Assembly (NCBI GenBank): GCA_021823875.1
Contig: JAKAMD010000050.1
Span: 1 to 13,508, forward strand
Length of the DNA stretch: 13,508 nt
Direction of reading: 5' to 3'
Origin: Pseudomonadota bacterium
Lineage (GTDB): Bacteria > Pseudomonadota > Alphaproteobacteria > Rhizobiales > Xanthobacteraceae
The first letter of the stretch is position 1. Each line of letters opens with the position of its first letter. Positions 7,558 to 13,508 of the stretch are shown in pieces. The notes below the pieces were generated by a model that saw nothing but the letters and a program-made list of their open reading frames with translations, had not been told where the DNA came from and did not search any database. The translations under genes were made by a program, and so were the position numbers.

Positions 7558-8127
7558 ATGCAGACCCCCGTCGAAATCGATTTCCAAGGAATGGAAGCGA
7601 AGCCGGAACTGCGCAGCGCCATCGATAAGCAAATCGCTCAGCTCGAGGAACGCTGCGGCCGCGTCACTGCCGGCCGCATCGTATTGAAAGGGCCCGGCGC
7701 CCGGCACCGCACCGGCGGGCTCTACGAGATCAACATTCGCCTGTCGCTGCCCGATGGCCGCGAAGTGAACATCGCCCGCACGCCGCAAGACGATGAGCGC
7801 CATGCCGATCTGAACTATGCGCTCAATGACGCCTTCAAACGCGCGCGCCGCCAGTTGCAGGATCAGGTGCGCAAGCTGCAAGGGCAAATCAAACAGCATG
7901 AAGCACCGCCGATCGCGACGGTGGCGCGGCTCGACCCGTCCGGCGATTTCGGTTTCCTGGAAGCCGACGACGGCCATGAGGTCTATTTCCACCGCAACAG
8001 CGTGATCGACGACGGCTTCGCCCGCTTGAACGTCGGTTCCCGCGTCACCTTTGTCGAGACCAAGGGCGACAAGGGCCCGCAGGCGAGCACGGTCAAGCCG
8101 ATGGGGAAGCACAGCTTGAAAGTATGA
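7558..8127 (+). CDS. Ribosome hibernation (HPF/RaiA-like) and cold-shock domain fusion protein
   Basis: 189-residue two-domain protein. Residues ~3-105 match the S30AE/HPF/RaiA fold (IDFQGMEAKPELRSAIDKQI, YEINIRLSLPDGREV and the basic C-terminal helix AFKRARRQLQDQVRKLQ). Proteins of this family bind the 30S decoding region and idle ribosomes. Residues ~118-182 are a cold-shock (OB-fold) domain with RNP-1-like GDFGFLE (129-135) and RNP-2-like VYFHRNSV (142-149), expected to bind RNA. The same architecture occurs in other Proteobacteria as a stress-associated ribosome-binding protein. It stands alone between two divergent or unrelated units, so it is probably controlled separately (stress or stationary phase) and is not a functional part of the redox locus. 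The second half of canonical long HPF, its dimerisation domain, is absent and replaced by the CSD. Confidence 0.87.
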   Translation: MQTPVEIDFQGMEAKPELRSAIDKQIAQLEERCGRVTAGRIVLKGPGARHRTGGLYEINIRLSLPDGREVNIARTPQDDERHADLNYALNDAFKRARRQLQDQVRKLQGQIKQHEAPPIATVARLDPSGDFGFLEADDGHEVYFHRNSVIDDGFARLNVGSRVTFVETKGDKGPQASTVKPMGKHSLKV

Positions 8128-8145
8128 GTGGAAGCGCAATCGTCT

Positions 8146-8185
8146 GTTCTATTCTCGCTGTGTGAGAACGGGTCAATTCTCGCAC
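8146..8185. promoter_or_regulatory. Repeated TTCTC/GAGAA half-sites, candidate operator
   Basis: Three alternating half-sites occur within 40 bp: TTCTC at 8152-8156, GAGAA at 8164-8168 and TTCTC at 8177-8181. ATTCTCGC is repeated exactly (8151-8158 and 8176-8183), 25 bp apart. The outer sequences GTTCT (8146-8150) and AGAAC (8165-8169) also pair. There is no T-run, so it is not an obvious terminator for the HPF-CSD gene. Its position upstream of the molybdoenzyme promoter suggests a transcription-factor site; the IclR protein encoded downstream is the nearest candidate. This is inferred from symmetry alone. Confidence 0.35.
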
Positions 8186-8241
8186 TATGGGAATTGTACT
8201 TGCCGGGCCGTGCGCGGGCGGCGCGAGCGCTGATTTTAGTT

Positions 8242-8247
8242 TATAAT
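8242..8247 (+). promoter_or_regulatory. Candidate -10 element (TATAAT) of the first molybdoenzyme gene
   Basis: A perfect TATAAT in the AT-rich stretch TTTATAATG. It overlaps the first in-frame ATG (8246), which would then lie upstream of the transcript start; this favours the downstream ATG at 8351. No good -35 sits 16-18 bp upstream, where the DNA is GC-rich, so the promoter may need an activator. Confidence 0.4.
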
Positions 8248-8350
8248 GATTAGCACATTTGGTCGGGAAGACGGTCTTGCCGTATCGACCGCCTGCACGG
8301 CGCAGATGGCGCCGATGCCTATTCCAGAACGCAACTTTGAGAACGCGACC

Positions 8351-10516
8351 ATGAACATCAACGTGCAACAGCAAAACCATATCGATCGCGCAGGTGACGA
8401 CACGCAGGTCTTCAAGAGCGTCTGCCGCAGTTGTCACGGTGGTTGCGGCGCGCTGCTGCATGTGCGCGAGGGCAAGCTCGTCAAGGTCGAGGGCGATCGC
8501 GCCTCACCGCTCAATCACGGCCGCCTGTGCCCGATCGGCCTTTCCACCGTCGATCTGGTCAATCATCCCGACCGTCTGCAATACCCGAAGCGCCGGCGCG
8601 GACCGCGCGGCTCCGGCGACTGGCAACGCATTAGCTGGGACGAGGCGCTCGACGAGATTTCCGAGCGCGTGCTGGCGATCCGCGACAAATTCGGCCCGGA
8701 GGCGATCGCACTCGGTACCGGCACCGGCCGCCACCACATCCGTTGGGTCTCGCGCTTCGGCCACGCGCTCGGCACGCCCAATTGGAGCGAGCCAGGTTTC
8801 GCGCAATGCTTCCATCCTCGCGTCAACACCTCGATCCTCACCTTCGGCGATTTCCCGGTCAGTGATTTCACCAGCGGCACGCCGCCGGCATGCATCCTCT
8901 ATTGGGGCCATAATCCGGTGTTTTCCGGTCCCGACGGCGAGACGCGCTTCAATGTGCTGGAGGCGCTGGAGCACAATCCGCGGATCATCGTGGTTGATCC
9001 GCGCCGCACCGGGCTGGCCGAAAAGGCCGAGATCTGGCTGCAACTGCGGCCGGGCAGCGACGACGCGCTGGCGCTCGCCATGCTCAACGTTGTCATCGGC
9101 GAGAAGCTTTATGACGAGCCTTTCGTCACGCAATGGACGCACGGCTTCGAGGCGCTGCGCGAGCATGTGAAGCAATTCACGCCGGAATGGGCGGAGCCGA
9201 TCACCTGGGTTTCGGCCGACAAGATCCGCGCCGCCGCGCGCCTGTTCGCGCGCACCAAGCCGGCGATGATGGAATGGGGCTGCGCCATCGAGCACACGCC
9301 GAAATGCATTCAGACCATCCGCGCGATCTCGATGCTGCCCGCGCTCACCGCCAATGTCGACGTGCCGGGTGGCTGGGTGTTCGGCATGCACGGGCTCGGC
9401 CGCTTCCCGAGCCTGATCGAGAACCTGACGCCGGAAGTCAATGCCAAGCGGCTGGGCGCCGACCGCTTCAAGCTTTTGGGCGGGGAGGGCGCCGATCTGC
9501 CGGCGGCGCACATCCCGACGCTGCTGCAGGCGATGCGCGAGGGCAAGCCCTATCCGGTCAAGGCCTTCCTGGTGTTCGGCAACAACACGCTCACCACTTA
9601 TGCCAACACCTCGCTGGTCTATGAATCGCTGATGAAGCTCGACTTCATGGTCTGTGCCGACCTGTTCATGACGCCGACCGCCGAGCTCGCCGATATTGTG
9701 CTGCCGGCCGCGGCCTGGTCGGAACTCGACCAACTCGCCGGCCTGCCGACGGTCGCCGCCAATGTGGTGCTGGCGCAGCAGAAGGCGGTGCAGATCGGCG
9801 AGTGCAAACCGGACGAGGAGATTTTCGTCGAGCTGGCGCGGCGCATGAAACTGCCGGTCGGCACCGAATCGGTGAAAGAGGTGCTCGACGCGCAGCTTGC
9901 TGCCGGCGGCCTGAGGATGACGTTCGACCAGCTCAAGCAGGACGGCTTCTACAAAGTTCCGTTCAAGCCGCGCAAATACGAGGAGAAGGGTTTTCGTACG
10001 CCGACCGGCAAGATCGAACTTTATTCCACGCGCTTCGAGCAGATGGGCTACGCGCCGCTGCCCTATTACGAAGAGCCGCCGGAAAGCCCGCTCGCCGCAC
10101 CGGAGGTGGCGAAGGACTATCCGCTGGTGCTGACCTCGGGCGGGCGCATTCCGTTCTTCTTCAATTCGGAACACCGGCAGATCGACAAGCTGCGGCGGGC
10201 GCATCGCGATCCGATCGCCGAGATCCATCCCGACACGGCCAAGCGCTATGGCATCGTCAAGGGTGACTGGATGTGGATCGAGACGCGGCGCGGCGGCATG
10301 CGCCAGAAGGCCAAGATCACTGACGGCATCGATCCGCGCGTCATCCATGTCCAGCACGGCTGGTGGTTCCCCGACCAGCCGGCGCCGCAATACGGCGTCT
10401 GGCAGTCCAACGCCAACCTGCTGACCGACAACGGGCCGCCCTACGACCCCGCCATGGGCACCTATCAGCTGCGCGCCTTGCTTTGCCGGGTGGCCAAAGC
10501 TCCGCCCGTCGCCTGA
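8351..10516 (+). CDS. Molybdopterin (bis-PGD) oxidoreductase with N-terminal [4Fe-4S] cluster
   Basis: A 721-residue member of the DMSO reductase superfamily. The N-terminal cluster motif is CRSCHGGC (Cys25, 28, 32) plus GRLCPIG (Cys60). WDEALDEI follows, and FAQCFHPR supplies Cys153, the likely Mo/W ligand as in NapA and acetylene hydratase. Motifs such as VVDPRRTGLAEKAEIWLQLR and DIVLPAAAWSE are typical. The molybdopterin-dinucleotide domain begins near residue 590 (DYPLVLTSGGRIPFF). There is no twin-arginine signal, so the enzyme is cytoplasmic. In acetylene hydratase the residue after the second cluster cysteine is the catalytic Asp; here it is His29, arguing against that activity. The substrate is unknown. 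Two upstream in-frame ATGs (8246, 8306) and one at 8315 are possible starts; 8351 is chosen because the cluster motif then sits at the usual distance from the N-terminus. The gene shows no clear Shine-Dalgarno. An FeS electron-transfer partner is not adjacent. Confidence 0.85.
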   Translation: MNINVQQQNHIDRAGDDTQVFKSVCRSCHGGCGALLHVREGKLVKVEGDRASPLNHGRLCPIGLSTVDLVNHPDRLQYPKRRRGPRGSGDWQRISWDEALDEISERVLAIRDKFGPEAIALGTGTGRHHIRWVSRFGHALGTPNWSEPGFAQCFHPRVNTSILTFGDFPVSDFTSGTPPACILYWGHNPVFSGPDGETRFNVLEALEHNPRIIVVDPRRTGLAEKAEIWLQLRPGSDDALALAMLNVVIGEKLYDEPFVTQWTHGFEALREHVKQFTPEWAEPITWVSADKIRAAARLFARTKPAMMEWGCAIEHTPKCIQTIRAISMLPALTANVDVPGGWVFGMHGLGRFPSLIENLTPEVNAKRLGADRFKLLGGEGADLPAAHIPTLLQAMREGKPYPVKAFLVFGNNTLTTYANTSLVYESLMKLDFMVCADLFMTPTAELADIVLPAAAWSELDQLAGLPTVAANVVLAQQKAVQIGECKPDEEIFVELARRMKLPVGTESVKEVLDAQLAAGGLRMTFDQLKQDGFYKVPFKPRKYEEKGFRTPTGKIELYSTRFEQMGYAPLPYYEEPPESPLAAPEVAKDYPLVLTSGGRIPFFFNSEHRQIDKLRRAHRDPIAEIHPDTAKRYGIVKGDWMWIETRRGGMRQKAKITDGIDPRVIHVQHGWWFPDQPAPQYGVWQSNANLLTDNGPPYDPAMGTYQLRALLCRVAKAPPVA

Positions 10517-10542
10517 AGCCGCATAGAACCAAGGGTTTAGAC

Positions 10543-10591
10543 GAAATTCTCATAATATAGGAATTACGCAGAAATTTTTGACAGAAATTCC
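10543..10591. promoter_or_regulatory. Repeated GAAATT elements, candidate operator/promoter of the iclR unit
   Basis: The AT-rich gap after the first molybdoenzyme gene holds GAAATT three times (10543, 10571, 10584), with GAAATTC copies 41 bp apart and AGAAATT copies 13 bp apart. GGAATT (10560-10565) and AATTCC (10586-10591) form an inverted pair. A consensus -35 TTGACA (10578-10583) overlaps the repeats, but 17 bp downstream there is only a T-run, a weak -10. IclR-family repressors often bind A/T-rich palindromes at their own promoters, so autoregulation is plausible. No terminator-like hairpin is seen between 10517 and 10701. Confidence 0.4.
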
Positions 10592-10701
10592 CAATCGTGA
10601 TTTTTTTGTTGCCAAGGAAACGCGATCCAAGGCGACAAAAAAGGCGGCGGCAGGCGCTCTTAAACGGCCTGACATGCGGGGCGCCGCGCCGAAGACGGGC
10701 T

Positions 10702-11508
10702 ATGAGCAGCGCGGACAAAGTCCTGAGCGTGCTCGCGCTGTTTTCAGCGGAGCGCTCGGTGTGGTCGGCGGAAGACGCCGCGACGCAACTCAATGTGTCG
10801 CTCTCCACCGCCTACCGTTATTTCAATTCGCTGGTTTCCTGCGGCCTGCTCGACCGCATCTATCGCAATCACTACGTGCTCGGGCCGGCGATCATCGAGC
10901 ACGATTGGCAGATCCGCATGGCCGACCCGGTGCTCGCGGTCGCCAAGCCGATCATGCTCGATCTGCTGCGCAGCTGCGACGGCTCCGCTACCGTGCTGTT
11001 GTGCCGGCTGTACCGACAGCGCGTGATGTGCATCCACCAGGAAACCAATCATTACGAGCATCCGGTCTCGTCCTACGAGCGCGGCCGGCCGCGCCCGATG
11101 CTGCGCGGCGCCACCTCCAAGATCATTCTCGCCTACTTGCCGACGCGCACGCTGGCCAATCTGTGGCGCGACTATCCGAAGGAAATCGCAGCGACCGGCC
11201 TCGGCGCCAGTTTCGAGGATTTCAAGGCGACGCTGAAGGTGCTGCGCCGCAACGGCTTCTGCGTCAGCCGCGGCGAGGTCGATCACGGCCGCATCGGCAT
11301 CGCGGCGCCGATCTTCGATGCGCATGACCGCATCGTCGGCAGTCTCAGCATCGTTCTTTATTCGGCGGAGACCAGCGACCGCAGCATCAACCGGCTGGCG
11401 GCGCTGGTGGTGGCGGCGGCGCGCGAGGTCGTATGGACCGGTCGCACCGAGCAGACTGCCCATGTCGGTAATACGGTCGAAGCGGCAGCACAGCGAAAAG
11501 CGCTCTGA
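10702..11508 (+). CDS. IclR-family transcriptional regulator
   Basis: 268-residue regulator. Residues ~4-60 form the N-terminal winged helix-turn-helix (DKVLSVLALFSAE, WSAEDAATQLNVSLSTAYRY as the recognition helix, then GLLDRI and YVLGPA for the wing). Residues ~75-245 form the IclR effector domain, with GATSKIILAYLP (136-147) in place of the family's usual GKALLA region, NGFCVSRGEVDHGRIGIAAPI (split at 184-204) and GSLSIVLY. IclR proteins act as dimers or tetramers and often control aromatic catabolism genes. The start is the ATG at 10702. An in-frame GTG at 10597 would add 35 mostly basic residues (RKRDPRRQKRRRQ) and is less likely because the winged-helix domain normally starts near the N-terminus. 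It lies 15 bp before the transhydroxylase-like gene and is probably co-transcribed with it. The effector is unknown. Confidence 0.87.
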   Translation: MSSADKVLSVLALFSAERSVWSAEDAATQLNVSLSTAYRYFNSLVSCGLLDRIYRNHYVLGPAIIEHDWQIRMADPVLAVAKPIMLDLLRSCDGSATVLLCRLYRQRVMCIHQETNHYEHPVSSYERGRPRPMLRGATSKIILAYLPTRTLANLWRDYPKEIAATGLGASFEDFKATLKVLRRNGFCVSRGEVDHGRIGIAAPIFDAHDRIVGSLSIVLYSAETSDRSINRLAALVVAAAREVVWTGRTEQTAHVGNTVEAAAQRKAL

Positions 11509-11510
11509 GC

Positions 11511-11516
11511 GGGGAG
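11511..11516 (+). promoter_or_regulatory. Strong ribosome binding site of the transhydroxylase-like gene
   Basis: GGGGAG lies 7 bases before the ATG at 11524, within the 15-bp gap after the iclR stop. It is the best Shine-Dalgarno match in the window. It fixes the start so that the SCP2-like N-terminal domain is included in the protein. Confidence 0.8.
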
Positions 11517-11523
11517 AAGAACA

Positions 11524-13508
11524 ATGTCAATGGCGACCGTGAAACTGTCGGGGATCCTGTTCGCTCTGGCGCAGGCGCTGAAATATGTCGCGCGCAAGCA
11601 ACCGGAATTCCGCGCCCGCCTCAAGGAGCGCAATCTGGTCGCGCAGATCCTGGCGCGCGACGAAGGAACCGGCCGCTGGTTCGAAATCCGCGACGGCAAG
11701 ATCACTTCGCGCGCCGGCATGCACGCCAAGCCCGATATCAAGCTTCTGTTCAAGAACGCCACCATCGCCGGCTCGCTGCTGACGCCGCCGATCAATTGGC
11801 TCAACCAGATCAACGCGCAGAAGGATTTCGTGCTGTCGGTCGAGGGCACCGAAGACCTAACCAACTGGTTCGCGCAAACGCTCATGGCCATGCAGACGGC
11901 GCATTGGAAGTTCGGCACGCCAATGCCGGACGGCTCGATGCGCTATTGCAACATGGCTAATGGTGGGCCGCTCTTCGTTTACGTCAAGGACGGCAAGATC
12001 ATCCGCACCACGCCGATCGATTTCGACGAAACCGACGCGCAGCCGTGGACCATCGAAGCGCGCGGCATGAAATTCACGCCGCCGCGCAAGACCACGCTGG
12101 CGCCGCACGGGACGATCAGCCGCTCGACCATTTATTCGCCCGACCGCGTGCTCTACCCGATGAAACGCGTTGACTTCGATCCTAAGGGCGAGCGCAACGC
12201 GCAGAATCGCGGCAAGTCGAAATATGTCAGGATCAGCTGGGACGAAGCGCTCGATCTGGTCGCCAGCGAAATCCAGCGCGTGAAGCACGATCATGGCCCC
12301 GGCGCCATGACGGTTTCGCACGGCTCGCATCATACCTGGGGTCACATCGGCTATTACCTCAGCGCGCTTTATCGCTTCGCCAATGCCGTCGGCCACACGC
12401 CGGTGCACCACAACCCGGACAGTTGGGAAGGCTGGTATTGGGGCGCCAGCCATCACTGGGGCTATACGATGCGCGTTGGCCAGTGCGAGACCTACGGCAC
12501 GGTCGAGGACTGCATGCAGAACGCCGAGATGATCGTGTTCTGGTCGGCCGATCCGGACACCAACAGCGGTTCCTATGGCGCGCAGGAAGGCGTCGTCCGC
12601 CGGCAATGGCTGAAGAAGCTCGGCATCAAGGTCGTCCACATCGATCCGGCCTTCAATTCGTCGGCGCAGGCCTTGCCCGGCAAGTGGATATGCCCGAAAC
12701 CGACGACGTCGCCCGCGCTCGCGCTGGCGATCGCCTATGTCTGGATCAAGGAAGGGCTCTACGACAAGGAATACGTGGCGACGCGCACGGTCGGCTTCGA
12801 TGCCTGGAAAGCCTACGTCATGGGCGAAAGCGATGGCGTGCCCAAGACGCCGGAATGGCAGGAGAAGGAAACCGGCGTACCGGCCAAGGACGTGCGGGCC
12901 TTGGCGCGTGAATGGGGCTCTAAGCGCACGTATCTCGGCTGCGGCGGCTGGGGTAACGGCCATGGCGGCGCCTGCCGCAACCAGACCGGCATCCAATGGG
13001 CGCGCACCATGGTGTGCCTCATCGCCATGCAGGGTCTCGGCAAGCCGGGGATCAACATGGGCAACCTGCAATGGGGTTCCCCGGTCGATCTCAATTTCTT
13101 CTTCCCGGGCTATGCCGACGGCGGCATGTCGGGCGATATCGAAAAGACCGCGATGGCCGTCGAGCTGTTCCAGCGCATGCCGCAGCTCCCGACCGTCAAC
13201 ACGCCGCAGCAGCGCATTCCGCGGCTCTATCTGCCGGAGGCGATCCTCGAAGGCAAAGCCGACGGCGGCTACCCGTGGAGCGGCAAGTCGATCGAAATCC
13301 AGTTCGCCAAGTTTGGCTATCCGGCCGCCGGCCATGCGCCGGTGCGCATGATGTTCAAATACGGCGGGTCGCTGATCGCGACCATGAACAACACCAACCG
13401 CCACGTGAAGATGTTCCAGTCGCCCAATCTGGAATTCATCGTCAGCCAGGCGATATGGTTCGAGGGCGACACCAAGTTCGCCGACGTGATCCTGCCGGCC
13501 TGCACCAA
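11524..13508 (+). CDS. SCP2-like domain fused to transhydroxylase-type molybdoenzyme catalytic subunit (3' end missing)
   Basis: The first 661 residues are visible; the frame is open to the window's end. Residues ~1-130 look like an SCP2/sterol-carrier fold (GRWFEIRDGKI, KPDIKLLF, AQKDFVLSVEGTEDL). From ~140 on it follows pyrogallol-phloroglucinol transhydroxylase large subunit AthL (Pelobacter acidigallici): GGPLFVYVKDGKIIR, HHNPDSWEGW, AEMIVFWSADPDTNSG, FKYGG, ILPACT. As in AthL, the N-terminal [4Fe-4S] motif of most relatives is absent (only Cys142). From memory of AthL, His144, Asp174, Mo-ligand Ser175 and Tyr404 align with His269, Asp299, Ser300 and Tyr530. Other pocket residues differ. 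No secretion signal is present. About 330 C-terminal residues and any AthS-like iron-sulfur subunit gene lie outside the window. Likely role: oxygen-independent hydroxylation or hydroxyl transfer on a phenolic or otherwise hydrophobic substrate; resorcinol and dihydroxybenzoate hydroxylases belong to the same family. Confidence 0.85.
   Translation, partial: MSMATVKLSGILFALAQALKYVARKQPEFRARLKERNLVAQILARDEGTGRWFEIRDGKITSRAGMHAKPDIKLLFKNATIAGSLLTPPINWLNQINAQKDFVLSVEGTEDLTNWFAQTLMAMQTAHWKFGTPMPDGSMRYCNMANGGPLFVYVKDGKIIRTTPIDFDETDAQPWTIEARGMKFTPPRKTTLAPHGTISRSTIYSPDRVLYPMKRVDFDPKGERNAQNRGKSKYVRISWDEALDLVASEIQRVKHDHGPGAMTVSHGSHHTWGHIGYYLSALYRFANAVGHTPVHHNPDSWEGWYWGASHHWGYTMRVGQCETYGTVEDCMQNAEMIVFWSADPDTNSGSYGAQEGVVRRQWLKKLGIKVVHIDPAFNSSAQALPGKWICPKPTTSPALALAIAYVWIKEGLYDKEYVATRTVGFDAWKAYVMGESDGVPKTPEWQEKETGVPAKDVRALAREWGSKRTYLGCGGWGNGHGGACRNQTGIQWARTMVCLIAMQGLGKPGINMGNLQWGSPVDLNFFFPGYADGGMSGDIEKTAMAVELFQRMPQLPTVNTPQQRIPRLYLPEAILEGKADGGYPWSGKSIEIQFAKFGYPAAGHAPVRMMFKYGGSLIATMNNTNRHVKMFQSPNLEFIVSQAIWFEGDTKFADVILPACT

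Noticed and set aside
8124..8165. 13-codon reading frame whose ATG overlaps the HPF-CSD stop (ATGA)
   Set aside because: No Shine-Dalgarno of its own, and it runs into the repeat region; a chance overlap is more likely than a leader peptide.
8152..8168. TTCTC...GAGAA hairpin as a terminator for the HPF-CSD gene
   Set aside because: The stem is only 5 bp and no T-run follows; it fits an operator better.
8351..8450. Twin-arginine export signal on the first molybdoenzyme
   Set aside because: Neither the chosen start nor the longer alternative contains an RR motif followed by a hydrophobic segment.
8504..10390. 628-codon minus-strand open frame inside the first molybdoenzyme
   Set aside because: It mirrors the conserved coding frame; composition is Arg/His/Leu-rich and no family is recognisable.
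8351..10516. Calling this gene acetylene hydratase
   Set aside because: His29 occupies the position of the catalytic Asp after the second cluster cysteine, and overall identity cannot be judged by eye.
11857..13404. 515-codon minus-strand open frame inside the transhydroxylase-like gene
   Set aside because: The opposite frame aligns over its whole length with AthL; this one is an antisense shadow.

Overview
The window looks like GC-rich alphaproteobacterial DNA, probably Hyphomicrobiales (Rhodopseudomonas/Bradyrhizobium-type). This rests on strong G/C third-position bias, AT-rich sequence confined to gene gaps, a ribosome-hibernation/cold-shock fusion protein and a PhaC-like hydrolase. The lineage is an inference; there is no rRNA or marker gene in the window. 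Coding density is high, both ends cut through genes, and no tRNA, rRNA, insertion sequence or CRISPR array is visible.

Left block (1-6167, + strand): one operon encoding a 2-oxoacid oxidoreductase module. It holds the 3' end of a GltD/NfnL-type NAD(P)H flavoprotein, a fused gamma-alpha 2-oxoacid:acceptor oxidoreductase subunit (KorA-type), its TPP- and [4Fe-4S]-binding beta subunit (KorB-type), and an unusual 743-residue protein. That last protein contains a decayed copy of the TPP-domain region of pyruvate:ferredoxin oxidoreductase (NifJ), an Ala/Pro linker and a single-cluster ferredoxin domain. The operon ends in a strong intrinsic terminator that overlaps the last codons of the convergent gene.

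Middle block (6130-8127): a minus-strand PhaC-like alpha/beta hydrolase with a Cys nucleophile, and, divergent from it, an HPF/RaiA-cold-shock-domain fusion protein. Neither is obviously part of the redox system.

Right block (8128-13508, + strand): two cytoplasmic molybdenum/tungsten-bis-pterin (DMSO reductase superfamily) enzymes flanking an IclR-family regulator. The first has an N-terminal [4Fe-4S] motif and a candidate Cys metal ligand, and recalls the acetylene hydratase/NapA-like branch. The second begins 15 bp after the iclR gene. It is a pyrogallol-phloroglucinol transhydroxylase (AthL)-like catalytic subunit carrying an extra SCP2-like N-terminal domain, and it runs off the end of the window.

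How it may work together (inference): KOR enzymes linked to NAD(P)H flavoproteins supply low-potential electrons in anaerobic aromatic degraders, and AthL-family enzymes hydroxylate or transhydroxylate phenolic rings without oxygen. With an IclR regulator present, the most economical reading is an accessory locus for anaerobic or microaerobic catabolism of an aromatic or hydrophobic substrate. The most novel-looking parts are the SCP2-transhydroxylase fusion and the NifJ-like/ferredoxin fusion in the KOR operon.
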